Source: Strongyloides papillosus | Lineage: Eukaryota > Nematoda > Chromadorea > Rhabditida > Strongyloididae | Length of the DNA: 64,000 nt | Direction of reading: 5' to 3' | Assembly: GCA_005656395.1 (NCBI GenBank) | Contig: SRSI01000048.1 | Coordinates: 620,001 to 684,000, forward strand | Part shown: one piece after another, positions 36,611 through 48,478 of the stretch | How positions within the stretch are numbered: position 1 is the stretch's first letter | How the letters are laid out: every line of letters begins with the position of its first letter | Notes under the pieces: generated by a model | Told to the model about the DNA's origin: nothing | What the model saw: only the letters and a program-made list of their open reading frames with translations | The model's database searches: none | Position numbers and translations under genes: made by a program

Positions 36611-37127
36611 TTAATCATACCATGTGATAAGAATATTTCCAAAAAACAGGATTACTACACCAATCCATTGGTTGTATGTTAACTTAACACCATCAACATA
36701 TCCACCAATAAGTGCTGTCCAAAGAATGTTAGCGAATTGACAACAGGAACTACAATGGTGACGGGCATTGAAGTTAACAGTACATTATATAATACCTTTA
36801 AACATTAATAATTATTTAATTTTCTTATTCTTTTGATAAACATTTCAATAACTTACTGAACCAAGTTGATTGATGAAGAAGGGGAGTGCAAAACGCCAAT
36901 TAAGAATAAAATTTAGTATATCATATGTGTAACTTATAATTATATTACTTCCTTCTTTACCTAAAGTTTAGAATTATTATAAAAAATTGATAATGAAAGA
37001 TAGTCTTACTTGATAATCTTATATTATTACTTGTTTCGTGAAGTGCCCCTTTTCTTATGAAAGGATTACTTGTCCCCCAAATAAAGGATACTATAACAAT
37101 ATAAAAAAGATTTGTTAATGCAAACAT
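36611..37127 (-). CDS. TMEM234-family (EamA/DMT-like) small membrane protein, frame broken once
   Basis: Exons 37127-37010, 36960-36857 and 36795-36611, with introns of 49 and 61 nt, give about 135 aa (human TMEM234 is of similar size). Signature stretches: IWGTSNPFIRKGA near the N-terminus, FILNWRFALPFFINQLGS, PVTIVVPVVNSLTF, then ALIGGYVDGVKLTYNQWIGV and a last helix VVILFFGNILIT. Four hydrophobic helices are visible. The family resembles half of a drug/metabolite transporter; the human protein is linked to the kidney filtration barrier, but its substrate is unknown. One T is missing in the run at about 36730-36734 (TTCTTTGG), shifting the last 40 codons. With it the exon total is 408, a multiple of three. 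Confidence 0.82.
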
Positions 37128-39488
37128 ATATTTAATATATTGGAATATATATTTGATATGAATACAAATGAACTTTTAATATATTTATAAATATTTAAAT
37201 AAGGTAATTTTTACCAAATTGTTAGATGATATATCATTTTTCTATTTAATGATTATAAAATAAATTAAGGGACGGCCTCATTATTTTATCAAAAAGTTTT
37301 TCTAAGATATATAAATTTAATTATTAATTTATATAAAAATGTAAATAAAAGGCTAATTTAGAAGTTTTATCTTGTTACTTTAATTAATCATACGCTTCCC
37401 TAGAATATTAAATAGATATTTTATCAATTACCATTTCTAATAAAGGAGGAGGAGAGTCTATTATATATCATTTTATTTTTCTACAAAATATTTATTTATT
37501 ATTTTCATAGAATTTGTAACTGTAATAAATATATCTACACTTTTTAATCTATTTTTTTCCTATTACCTGTATTCTATTAACTATTAAATTATTTTATTTG
37601 ACTATGGGAGTAAAAATAGGTGGAAAAAAATTTGTCTTCGATCAACGATCAACAAAACTAAAAAGAATTTTATCACTTTTTTATTCTAATATCTCAAAAC
37701 TATTCTATAATCTCCTTCATTCTTTGTAAGATAAGACATATGATAATGAAAAATTCTTTTTTCCTCATAATCGTCGACAGATTTTTGAAAGTCAAAGACT
37801 TTCTTATTATATACATATGTATATATATGCTTATTTATACGTATTTGAATGAAGAAGTCAAATGAGAGAGAGAAAACCACACAACATATTTATATATATC
37901 TTTCTACATAACACATATAGCAAACAACTGCATTTTACCTATATATCTAACACTTATGCGCATATGAATGATAAATATATACTTTTATAAACTTTATATA
38001 TATTATTTATATATTCTTAGAACAATATATTGTTTAGGGTGGCCAGGTTTTTCTTCTCTTTCCAATTGTACCGTGTATCGGTACGATGACACACAGAATA
38101 TAGTCTTTTTATATTATTAATACTTTTATGTATATTAAGAAATTTTTCCTCATTTTTCATATATTTATTACTCTCTTCCTCCTTCTTTATTACCTTATTT
38201 CATAAATCACCTTCTCTTTTTTTCATCTCTTCCGTATATCATATACATATTCGTGGTATATCAAAATTTATAAAAAAAATTAATAATGGTCAAGATTTCC
38301 TTATATATATTTAACACTTCCATTTTCATATAATATATATATCTTACTATCAAAAATTTACTAGGTCTTGTAAAATTTTTTCTCGTTGACTTGATATCAA
38401 AAAATTGATAAGAAAAAGAAGGAAGAACAAAAAAAGTTAGAATTTATTGTATTGCGAAAAGAGAGAAGATAAAGAGAAATGAAAATTGAGATAGTATGAT
38501 TGAGTCTAATATGATGTCTGAGGAGGGAATATAATATTATTTCCGGTTACCAAACAAATTACTCTATAGTAAGATAATGATTTTTAAAATTTAATTGATT
38601 TTTCTCTAATATTATTATGTTAATGGGAAATATTAATTATTATTAATATTAAATTATATGTGCCATCTTGAGGAGGATCTTTTTTTTTGCCATTTCCTAT
38701 TATGGGATACGAGGAAGGGGGTAGATGAATTTTAATGTTTATGTTGTTATGTAAATTGTAGGATGAGATGATCTTACACATCATTAATAGGGAAACATAA
38801 TTGCCATCGCGTGTTAAATGTTACTTTATTATGTTTACATCAACTTTTAATATAGTAGTATTTCTTTTTATCCAGCTGTTTCATTAAACTGTTACTCTAT
38901 TTTTGGAAGATTTTTTCTTTTTAATGGTAGTGGCCTTGTTGATTTTGGTAACATCATTAAAAATGACTACTTTTTAAAACATATTGTAGATTGATTCATT
39001 TACTTTTATTCTTTTACCGTTAATTTATATATTATAGATTTTTTTAAAACTATTTTGTTTTTCATTTATCCATTTAAAATTTATTTTTAACGTTAAATGA
39101 ATATTGCCTGTCATATTTTATATATTTCATTTTGATGAACTCTCTAGACATAATGATGTAATTAAGAAATAAAAAGTCTAAATTTTTATATGTACTTCTC
39201 TTTTTTACTATCCCTTTATCATAAATTTTCCTTTGTAACATATGTCTCTGTCTTTATATATATTTATACTCAATTTATTATCTCTATCATTTCTTATATT
39301 TATCAATTTTAGAAAATACAATTTGAAAAAAAGAAAAAAATAAGTAAGGAAAAGAAGAAAGAAGAAGGAGAAGAAGACGAAGAAAAGTATAAAAAGTATT
39401 TTATAACACATATTTAATATAAAAGTATTGATAATCTTAAATATATAATCTATTTAATGAGAGTAACTTCACTTTGACCATTTTAATT
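37128..39488. other. 2.4 kb gene-free region upstream of the ARNT gene
   Basis: No coding sequence supported. It lies between two divergent starts (TMEM234-like on the minus strand and ARNT on the plus strand), so it should contain both promoters. It holds a 9 bp hairpin with a 5 nt loop at 38065-38087. The open frame at 37686-37880 and the Leu/Phe-only frame at 39208-39411 look like chance. Confidence 0.5.
38065..38087. repeat. Short hairpin ATTGTACCG-TGTAT-CGGTACGAT
   Basis: Nine paired bases (one G-T wobble) around a 5 nt loop, with a GC-richer core than the surroundings. Isolated; it could be a small structured RNA part or chance. Confidence 0.4.
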
Positions 39489-41418
39489 ATGGGAGATCAA
39501 ATGGCAAATAATATGTATATGAATCATCAATGGCAACAACCACCGATAATGATGCAAAGGTAAGAATATATTATAATCTTTTCTATATTTTAAAAAAAGA
39601 TTTTTTTTATTTTTTACACATTTTACTTCCTACTACTTATATCTACAATAAATATTGACATTTTTGATAGATTTAAGATTATATATTGTTAATAGGTAAT
39701 CATTATAACCATTACATACTTTTTAAGGACACTCATACAATATACATATATATCAAAATCATTTATAGTTTAAAAATGAAAAATTATTTTATTCTAACAA
39801 TTATATATATCCTCTTATATAAATATTACTATAAAAAAAACAAATATTTTATTATTTATTTTACCTAAATATTAATTTTTTTATTTATAGTCTACAAAAT
39901 GACAGTAATAATGTACCTCCTGCAATACAAAGGATGCCCCCATCAACAATACCGACCCACATTCCAAATAAAGGTACAATGTTAAATGATAATATAATTG
40001 CTGGAACCTCTGCTACTACTTCAGGATCCTCCGTCTCAAATAGTAGTAATACACAATCTCAAGCATCCACTTCTGGTAACAATGGAGGAACAGTGACGAC
40101 AACAACCACAGTTGAAAGTAAAGAAAGATTTGCTCGAGAGAATCATAGTGAGATTGAGAGAAGAAGGAGAAATAAGATGACTCATTATATTAATGAGTTA
40201 GCTGAAATGGTTCCACAATGTGCTGCATTAGGTAGGAAACCAGATAAATTAACTATTCTTCGGATGGCTGTATCACATATGAAAGGAATTCGTGGAAATA
40301 CCGGTACACCTAATGATCCATTAAATTATAAACCATCATTTTTGACTGATCAGGAATTGAAACATCTAATATTAGAAGCAGCTAATGGCTTTTTATTTGT
40401 TGTTTGTTGTGAGACTGGTCGTATTTTGTATGTAGCTGATTCTATTGTACCTATATTAAATATGAGACAGGAAGATTGGATGAATTATATTATTTATGAT
40501 TTAATACATCCTGATGATATATATAAAGTACGTGATCAGTTATGTAATTCAGAAGCTAGTCTTCAAAGAGTTCTTGATCTCAAAAGTGGAACTGTCAAGA
40601 AGGAGCATAGTTCTGTTCGTGTTCATATGTCCTGTCGACGGGGTTTCATTTGCCGTATGAAACTTGGTAATCTTGAACAAATTTCACGTCTCCGTAATAG
40701 GAGACCAATATTTACGCATAATGGTAATAATTATGCTGTTGTCCATGTTACAGGTTATGTTAAAACAACACCTCCCAGTGGAATGGAAGCTAGATCCGGT
40801 GGATGTTTAATTGCGATAGGTAGGCTACAAGTTGGTTCAATGCCTATGTGTACAGAGTTAGGAGCACCATCAACATTTACATTACGTATCTCAGAAGAAG
40901 GAAAAATAACATTTGCTGATCAAAAAAGTACTGCTATTTTAGGTATACAATCTAATATATTAATTGGAAAGTATTGGTGGCAATTAACTCTTCCTGGTGA
41001 AGATCAATTAATTAAAGATGCCTTCAGGCAGGTTATGATAGATCAACAAGCACATATTCATTGTCGTTTTGCTACAAATACCAATACATCAGTTAATCTT
41101 AATATTCAAGCAAGACAATTCCGTAATCCATACTCAGATCAGTTAGAATATATTATTGTGGAACACCAGGTGCTACAAGATAACATGTCAATGCCGGTCA
41201 TTGGTAGTGGTATCCAACAACCACAAGGATGGAATCAATCAATGCCGAATAATAATGATATAAATAATGTAACAGATCCTCAACAAGATTCATGGAATGA
41301 TCATGGTCTACCACAACAGCCAACAACCAATGTCTGTTGGGGTGGTCCTACAGGTGACATTCCTGATACCAATGTACAATATAATCAATGGATTCAATCA
41401 GATCCTAAAGCATTTTAA
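39489..41418 (+). CDS. aha-1: ARNT / AHA-1 bHLH-PAS transcription factor
   Basis: Exons 39489-39559 and 39891-41418 (331 nt intron) encode 532 aa; the frame is intact. It is the common dimer partner of bHLH-PAS factors (AHR-1, HIF-1 and others) and binds DNA in the nucleus. Residues about 100-158 form the basic helix-loop-helix (ENHSEIERRRRNKMTHYINE, then RKPDKLTILRMAVSHMK), nearly identical to other ARNT proteins. PAS-A follows (FLFVVCCETGRILYVADS, then DLIHPDD), and PAS-B spans about residues 320-430 (STFTLRISEEGKITFADQ, WWQLTLPGEDQ). Both flanks are Ser/Asn/Gln-rich. It converges with mrpl-43, 131 nt apart. The short first exon, rich in Met/Gln, is supported by the splice frame and an upstream AT-rich region without other starts. 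Confidence 0.95.
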
Positions 41419-41549
41419 AAATTCTAAAAAAGTCAAAGAAATTAAGTATATATTATTAATTTTATTTTTGTTTATATAATGATCTTTTATTTGTATTATT
41501 TTATCCTAACAGAAGAAAAGTGATAACAAAAAACAGTAATAAAAACAAT

Positions 41550-42137
41550 TTATATTTCATCTTCTTTATCTATATTGACCATATTTTGAAGATACTCTGT
41601 AGCGGAGACATCTGCTGTTAAGTATTTACTAAATTTAGGATCAGGCAATTCTGTAGATGTTTGTTCAGGATCTTGGAAGGTAAATGGATTCCATTCACCT
41701 TGAATTGATGGTACAATAGATGATTGTTTTGATATTAACTTTTCCATTGGTTGTCCACTACGCGACATAACATAATACATGTGTTGTGAAACATTTTCTA
41801 GAGATAGTGATTTTAAATTAACGTGAACAGATCTTCCATTTCCATATTCAGCTCTTATTGTTGGGACAACTTGCCTCGCTGGAGTTGTATAAATAACAAC
41901 AGAAGGGTATTTCTGAGCAAATTCAACTAAATGATATTTAATAAAACTTCTTACACCAGCTGAGGCTTCATTTTGTTTACAAAAACGTAGTGTTATTCTG
42001 TGTACTTGTGGAATATAATTACTTATACCATTATTATTAGGAATAGTAGGTACTCCCGTTAATCGAAATCCAAAATTGAGAGACTTTGCTGCAGCATAGA
42101 CAGGTTTAATACGATCAACATGAACACGAGCTGGCAT
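41550..42137 (-). CDS. mrpl-43: Mitochondrial large-subunit ribosomal protein mL43
   Basis: A single exon encoding 195 aa, intact. The core IPQVHRITLRFCKQNEASAG, then VVIYTTPARQVVPTIRAEYG and the ending SIQGEWNPF, is the L51/S25/CI-B8 thioredoxin-like domain of MRPL43, where the human sequence has [20 protein letters not shown] and NPSIQGQWHPF. It acts in the mitochondrial ribosome. The C-terminus is acidic. It lies 402 nt downstream of the Cdc20 gene on the same strand. Confidence 0.92.
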   Translation of the reverse strand: MPARVHVDRIKPVYAAAKSLNFGFRLTGVPTIPNNNGISNYIPQVHRITLRFCKQNEASAGVRSFIKYHLVEFAQKYPSVVIYTTPARQVVPTIRAEYGNGRSVHVNLKSLSLENVSQHMYYVMSRSGQPMEKLISKQSSIVPSIQGEWNPFTFQDPEQTSTELPDPKFSKYLTADVSATEYLQNMVNIDKEDEI

Positions 42138-42539
42138 TTTACAAGAATATGCTTCAGATGGAAAAATAAGTCAACTCCCAGAGGAACTCTACCCCACCTT
42201 ATTAAATTAACAATCGTTTTAAGAAATACGAGGTCAAGTACAATTGGCCAGTGATTATTTGTTTATCTTTCTCTATGAAATAAATTTATTAAGTACTTTT
42301 TAAATCTATTAAAAATGTTCATATTTATGATAAATACAACATACTTGAAGATTAATCCCTCCATACTACATAACATCGTATAACAGGAGTAATAACATAT
42401 TTAAAAGAATGATAACCTTCACAACCCATGTAAAACTGACGTGAAAACTTTATTAGTAAAACTTTTAGTAGTAAAAACTATACAAAATATAAAATACAAA
42501 AAAAAAATTAAAAAAATACAATAATTTAGCATAAAACAT

Positions 42540-44117
42540 CTAACGAATCCTATGAGAAGGATGTACATGATGACTACGCGGTCCCTCAGAGAATTCAAAC
42601 TCTTTCTTGTTATTTTTATTACTATCAGAAGGGAAAAGATCCCATATCCTAACTACTTGATCGGCTGAAGCAGTAGCGATATATTCATGTCCAGGCGACA
42701 CTGTATGACAAATAATTCTTTCCGTGTATGGTTCAAATGAGTGGAGGTGTTTAAGGGTATCCATCTTCCAGATACTCATATTGTTTGATGGATTTCCATG
42801 GAACGACACCACCTCCTTAAATTCACTTTTGACATAGACACCAGTGACAGGTGAATGTGTTTCAATCTCCTTTATTATTTTACATTCACTACCATCTAGG
42901 CTCCACAATTTTATTGTACCATCATTTGATCCACCACCACTCACTAGAATCTCTTGGTAGCATGAATTTGTTGTGAAATCCATTGCTTTTACTGAACCTG
43001 TATGTCCTTCCAAGGTCCTTTGGCTAGACTCCGGTGATGAGTATGCAGTACTACCCTCCCACACATTGATTCTACAATCCCCTCCCGATGAAGCTAGATA
43101 TCTTTTATCCGGTGACCACAGTAAACCGCAAACAGACTCTGAATGTGCATCACACGATGATATCCTATGCTCTTTTACCCTAACATCGTGATGATACACA
43201 TTACCACTATGGGTTCCAACAGATAATGTGTTGTGATTCCAGGCTTGGCAGGTGATTTTACCGATCTGAGATCGCATAGATCTTATCTTCCTCTTAGATT
43301 CAACATCAATAATATGTATCCTGCCGTCACTAACACCAACCGACAAGTACTGAGCTGAGTTGGAGTACTGAACCGAGGATATATAATCAGGACCTTCATC
43401 AATTGAAAATAGGCAATACGATTCCCCATCAACAGGAACGTATACATAGATGTCGTGTGTCAATGATACAGCAAGCTGATTATTATAACCCCAATGGATG
43501 GGTATTGAGTAGAAATCATCAAATAAATTAGGTGCATCGAGAATCCTTATTTCAGAAGACGGATAGTGTCGTTTTTTTAGAGTCTTCTTCATTGAGGAGG
43601 AAGGATTCAGAGGACCAGAGTAAAGAACCTTCTGCCTTGACATATGCCCTACTGGTGCCTGAGGAACAGATATACCTTTGTACACCCATATTTTCTCGGG
43701 CTCAGATAACTTTTCATCAGGTTTACCACGAATATAATTCTTGAGGACAAGATTCTCATTATTTTCATCCAAAAAACGTGGCGGTGTCAAGGGTTCCGTT
43801 GCTTGTCCTTGTCCATTATTCTGAGTACCATTAAGTTTTTGTCTAGGACGATTTACCAACGAATGATTACTATAATCAAACAATTCATCGTCCCTCCGAG
43901 GGATGTATCTATCTCCCTGACATAAGAATTGAGATACATTAATTAATGATGCATTACTGGAGTTCAATACACGCTTCACATTTCTAGAAGACAAAAAAAC
44001 CATGAGAATTATTCACAACAATAAAACTAACCGACTAACGAGTCCTTTTTTTACAACGGTACTACTAGATGATGCAGTGCTAGTTAATGATACCTCGCTT
44101 TTGACTGAGACTTTCAT
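42540..44117 (-). CDS. fzy-1: Cdc20 / Fizzy APC/C activator
   Basis: Exon 1 (44117-44032) and exon 2 (43983-42540) join over a 48 nt intron to give 509 aa; the frame is intact. It recruits substrates to the anaphase-promoting complex at mitosis and is the target of the spindle checkpoint. Visible: C-box-like GDRYIPRRDD, KVLYSG, RILDAPNLFDDFYSIPI at the start of the seven-blade WD40 propeller, HHDVRVKEH (Cdc20 type; Cdh1 has a QRDIR version), VCGLLWSPDKRYLASSGGD, NVWEGS, and the C-terminal IR tail (SHRIR) that docks on the APC/C. These favour Cdc20 over Cdh1. Exon 1 is Ser/Thr/Lys-rich. The upstream region holds an E2F-type palindrome with an overlapping CCAAT box. Confidence 0.93.
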
Positions 44118-45102
44118 GGTTGATAGTATTTTAATAGGGTATGATTACAAAAATAATTTTAATCAGGAAATTGAAGTTAAATAGTTAAAACTGATAATAA
44201 AAACAGAGTGATTGAAAGAGTACGCAGGAGAGATAGAAATAGTGGTGCGCGATGATTGTTTGATTGCTTGGCAAGAGTGGCGCCAATTAAAATATCGCGC
44301 GGTAAGAGAGGCAATTTAACGCGTCATTCACTTTCCAAATGATTTTAATATCCTTAGGTCTTTAGAAAAAGCCGTTCCTGAAAATGGCATGTGAATAAAG
44401 TGCAGATGTTTGTTTACTTCCTGACATTATAAGTTAAGGTGCCCTGAGTTATTTGTAGTTGGTGTGAAAGTTATAGTTTTACTTGGTTTTATTTATATAG
44501 AGATCAAATTATTCTGACATGTTTGTCTTAGACATGGGTAATTTGAAGAACATGGAATGATAGGTACTGGTTATTTAAGTTTATGCATTTTATAATTCCT
44601 TTTTATGAAAAAAAATGTTTATGTTATTCGGAACCTTCAAAAAAGATCATGTTTTGTTTTACTTCAGTTGAATAAAACCTACTCTGGCGAACGAAGTCGC
44701 TTCTCAAATAAACTTTTAAAAGAACCAGAGTTGTATACAGATGCTTCAGGTATTGTCATCGATAAATTTAGATTAGTAATTATCTCGGAATTATGATAAA
44801 ACTATTGATCTATTTGATAGGGAAAAAACAAATCATTCTAACAATTCCATATATTAACATGTGCATTAAAAAAGTGTACAACGAGTAATGTCTTGTTCTC
44901 GGTTGTTAACTACAAAGGCTCTTTGTACCAATAGAAACAGCTTCCATAGCGAAAAGCGTTGGAAGCACAAAATGATAGTAGGTACAACTCATTTAACAAG
45001 CTTATTTCCTATAAATAATCCTTTTCATGATTGTCCCCATTAATCGTACATTTTTCACTATCACCTATTCCTTCTGGTAGTAATTTTTCCTTTTATTTCA
45101 GG
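44118..45102. other. Divergent promoter region between fzy-1 and ribo-1
   Basis: About 1 kb between divergent starts. GC-richer islands near 44255-44335 contain E2F-like sites. Two short frames (44605-44796, and about 44891-45040, which starts SCSRLLTTKALC) have mixed composition but no recognised family, so I do not call them genes. A pyrimidine tract ending in TTTTATTTCAG at 45101 is the acceptor next to the ribo-1 start. Confidence 0.5.
44278..44302. promoter_or_regulatory. E2F-type palindrome plus CCAAT and CGCGCG motif upstream of fzy-1
   Basis: TGGCGCCAA at 44278-44286 is a near-palindromic E2F/DP core. It overlaps CCAAT (an NF-Y type box), and TCGCGCGG follows at 44295-44302. The cluster is about 160 nt upstream of the fzy-1 start on the minus strand, and cell-cycle promoters of this kind are known targets of E2F. 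The sites are seen in the sequence; the function is inferred. Confidence 0.45.
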
Positions 45103-46482
45103 ATGTATGGTATTGTGTATCTATTGACAACGTTTTTTCTACTTGCTACATCAGCACCGAGTGATTTAGAAGTTTCTGTTGCAAGGGATATTGATATTTC
45201 TAGTCAAATTGTCAAAAACACTTTAGTATATACCATAAAAAATAATGGAAAACAACCATTGAAGGAGTTTGTTCAAATTATACCAAAAGCTGAGCATGGA
45301 AAATTGGCTTTTATCTCTGCACAAGTTGACAAAACAACGAAATTTAAGGTTACGCAAAAGCAAGTTAGTGGTGTTCCAAGTGGTTTTGTTTCATATGTCG
45401 TTGATTTATCTAAATCTATACCAGCTGGTGGCAGTGAAAAATTAACAATTGAATATAAAGTAACTCAATATCTTACTCCATATCCAGAAGAGATTAAACA
45501 ATTAGATAATCAATTTGTTGTTTACAGAGGGTCATCATACACACCATCATATTATGCTTTAGCAAAGGATGCAACAACATTCAAGATTCCATCAGGAAAG
45601 GTTCATTCATATACCAATGTATCGCCATCAAAGCAATCTTCAGGAAAGATTACTTATGGACCTTATAATAATGTTAATGCATATGACTGGAAGGATATAT
45701 CAATCCATTATGAAAACAATTCACCATTTGTTGTTGCTACACACTTAACTAGATGGATAGAAGTCTCACACTGGGGAAATATTGCTGTTGAGGATAGTCT
45801 TGAAGTTGTTCACAGAGGTGCTAAACTCGTTGGTGGATTTAGTCGTGTCGACTACGCTCATGATAGAAGACGTTCCTCTCAACCATCAGTTTCATCATGG
45901 ACAACACAATTACCTAAAGGAGCTAAAGATATTTACTATCGTGACGAAGTTGGTAATATTTCAACATCAGAGGTTCTTCATAGAGCTAAAAGTGTTGATG
46001 TTGAGATTACTCCAAGATTCCCATTATTCGGTGGATGGAAGACAGATTACATACTTGGTTACAATCTCCCAAGTTCTGTTGGTTTATTCTATAAGGGTAA
46101 CGAGTACACACTCAAACTTCCTGTTGTTGATAAGATATATTCAAATTTTGTTATTGAAAAAGTAACAGTAAAGATTGTTTTACCGGAAAGATCAACAAAT
46201 ATCAAACTTGTAACACCATTTTCTGTAACAAAATTACCATCAACGACCCATTATACATTCCTTGATACTGTTGGTAGGCCAGTCACAGTTTTTGAAGTTA
46301 GTAATGTTGTTGATAATCATGTTCAACCATTTACACTCACCTATACCTATGAGATGTTCTCTCTCTTCATTGATGTTGGTATTGCTATTGGGGCCTTCGG
46401 TACACTTTTTGCTGTTGTTATTTTCCTTACACGTTTAGATTTATCAATTGGAAAAGTTGATGATTCCAAGAAGGATTTGTAG
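45103..46482 (+). CDS. ribo-1: Ribophorin I, oligosaccharyltransferase subunit 1
   Basis: A single exon of 459 aa, intact. It is part of the OST complex that transfers glycan to Asn in the ER lumen. It starts with a signal peptide (YGIVYLLTTFFLLATSAP) and contains the family stretches VARDIDISSQIVKNTLVYTI, PYPEEIKQLDNQFVVY, NSPFVVATHLTRWIEVSHWG and LPKGAKDIYYRDEVGNISTS, then one C-terminal transmembrane helix (FIDVGIAIGAFGTLFAVVIF) with a short lysine-containing cytosolic tail (SKKDL). The tail is much shorter than in mammals. I chose the ATG at 45103 because it lies one base after a TTTATTTCAG acceptor and opens the signal peptide; the longer upstream frame has none. Confidence 0.95.
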   Translation: MYGIVYLLTTFFLLATSAPSDLEVSVARDIDISSQIVKNTLVYTIKNNGKQPLKEFVQIIPKAEHGKLAFISAQVDKTTKFKVTQKQVSGVPSGFVSYVVDLSKSIPAGGSEKLTIEYKVTQYLTPYPEEIKQLDNQFVVYRGSSYTPSYYALAKDATTFKIPSGKVHSYTNVSPSKQSSGKITYGPYNNVNAYDWKDISIHYENNSPFVVATHLTRWIEVSHWGNIAVEDSLEVVHRGAKLVGGFSRVDYAHDRRRSSQPSVSSWTTQLPKGAKDIYYRDEVGNISTSEVLHRAKSVDVEITPRFPLFGGWKTDYILGYNLPSSVGLFYKGNEYTLKLPVVDKIYSNFVIEKVTVKIVLPERSTNIKLVTPFSVTKLPSTTHYTFLDTVGRPVTVFEVSNVVDNHVQPFTLTYTYEMFSLFIDVGIAIGAFGTLFAVVIFLTRLDLSIGKVDDSKKDL

Positions 46483-47534
46483 AAAGAATTTTATTATACA
46501 GTTGTTGTAATTTATTTTTTTTTATTATAAAATCACTTTTTTATGATATCTTTTCCTTTTTTTATGGTATACTGTATTGTTTTTTTTTATTTTTAATAAA
46601 GGATATCTATCGTAGATAGTCATTACGTATATCTTTTTCAAAAGAAATGATACTTTTTCATTTTTGGTAATTTCCTTATTTTGTGGAGAGGTCAAATAAT
46701 TTCCTGTAATTTTGAGTTTCTGTTAAAGCGTTTGTAGTACTGATATTTAGTATGTAAAAGGTGAATATACAACAAATAAAATTGGTTAGAACGAAATAAC
46801 AATTTTCTTTATTGATATGATAAAACAAATATTAGTGATAAGGTAACTTTGAGCCAGAATAAAAATAAAGAGGTACTTTTAAAAACAAAATTATTCATGA
46901 TAAAAAAGGACTTTTAAATGTTTTAATTTAGAAAAAAACCGAAGCTAAAATAATATTTCTAATTAGTAATACTTTACGTGATTAAAAAGTTATCGCTTTT
47001 CATTATTATTTACATGAAATTTTAAAATTATTAAACTTATTGTTGTTAGTAGATTGTCTAAAAAATGATTTTGTTAGAACACTAACAACTTTATACCCAA
47101 ATAAAGTTGTAATAACGTATTTCATTACATATTATAGAAACGAGTTAGATTCTCTGAATGATATATCGTAAGAAATATTATAATTCAATAAAAGTTAAAG
47201 CACTTCAAAAAGTCAAACAATGTATATCTTTGTAAAGAAAATGATAAAATTTATACAACAAATTAAGATTTTGTTTTGTTGTGCTTGATATTTTTTAGAT
47301 TAAATAAAGCTTAATTTTTTTTAATAGGTCGGACTTTTTATTAGATTTTATAAAAGTTTGTCTAGTTTTTTGTGTACTAAAAAATAATTAATTAATTAGT
47401 AGTCTAATATTTATTAGTTAAAAATACTTATCAATATATACAATAATTACACAATAGTTAATAATACATATTAATATACAATAATTTACAATAGTTTTTT
47501 TACAAAAAAAAAATTAAAATAATTTTTTATGACA
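46483..47534. other. Intergenic region, nothing recognised
   Basis: About 1 kb of AT-rich DNA. AATAAA-like signals follow ribo-1 (near 46596). No gene, and in particular no PIWI-like coding sequence downstream of the Argonaute-like remnant that ends at 47535. Confidence 0.55.
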
Positions 47535-48478
47535 TCAATTTTCAATGTCATTGGACTGTCCTACGCTAGAGAAGCTTACATTTCTGAGATATTTACCATC
47601 AAGAAGTAAGGGCATATCAGCTTCTTTAAATCTGTGTTTTTCCAGACTGTAGCTCTTTCCATTTTGATAACTGGCCCACTCCTCAAAGTTCATATTGCTC
47701 CTCATCTTGGTAGTCAAAATGATGTACTGCATCCCATGTTTGCTGTTGACTGACTCTACAAATAAGCTGCAAGAAAAGTCGAGGTCGGTCGCAAACTTGT
47801 TCTCCAATGAAGCTCCTTGAACATTTTCCATTTTTTGGAGATCCCTTTAACATAGTCAATGAATTCTCCAGGAACTCCAATTCTCCGTACTCCTCTCTGA
47901 GACTCAACATTTTTCTTGAATTCTTCATCGACAGTGAAGATAAGTCAATAAAAATCAGAGATTGAGGCTTTCTCTGGAATCCCAAGTTGTTGTTTTAAAA
48001 TATGTTGCAACAACGGGAAGAACTTGATCATCATGGCTTTCAATGTTTGAGAGTAATAACTATAAAATAAGAGTTAAGCATTTGTAATAATGAAACTTAC
48101 TCATCGATCTTGAAACCCTCTGGATAGGCTTTGTTAAACTCAACTCTGGCAGTTTGACCATTCTTCTTCATAACAGTGATGAAGATTCCAAGGTCAAATT
48201 GATAGACGTGGGATTTTACGTCGCTATCTTTTCCAGTTATCTGGAAGCAGTTGGTCATTATGTTTGTACCAACACCAACATGACAACATTTTTAATGTTG
48301 GAATAGGTTTCGATACCCTCGGCAATCTACAGAAATATGATTATATATAACAATTCCGCAGTAAACTTACGTTTAATTTTTTAAAAAATTCAGAGAGTGA
48401 CTGATTACCCGAATGAGTTGGGCTCAAGTTCTCATCAGATGCGGGAAATTGGGGTGTAGATGTCCATAGACGGTTAGT
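47535..48478 (-). pseudogene. Truncated Argonaute-like sequence (N and PAZ regions only)
   Basis: Pieces on the minus strand with splice-like junctions near 48370, 48327, 48099 and 48061. The part GVGTNIMTNCFQITGKDSD, then HVYQFDLGIFITVMKKNG and QTARVEFNKAYPEGF, follows the Argonaute N domain pattern (G-T-x-x-x-x-N-x-F, then Y-x-[FY]-D-[VL]-x-I). The last open piece (47831-47535), with FEEWASYQNGKSYSLEKHRF followed by ADMPLLLDGK, resembles the end of a PAZ domain. In-frame stops occur in the middle, at least two frame changes are needed, and no MID or PIWI domain with its DDH catalytic triad follows. I call it a broken, truncated Argonaute-related gene; the identification rests on pattern only. 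Confidence 0.42.

Noticed and set aside
44605..45040. Two short frames upstream of ribo-1, one resembling a mitochondrial targeting sequence
   Set aside because: Neither matches a known family and no splice joins them in frame to ribo-1; possibly 5' UTR.
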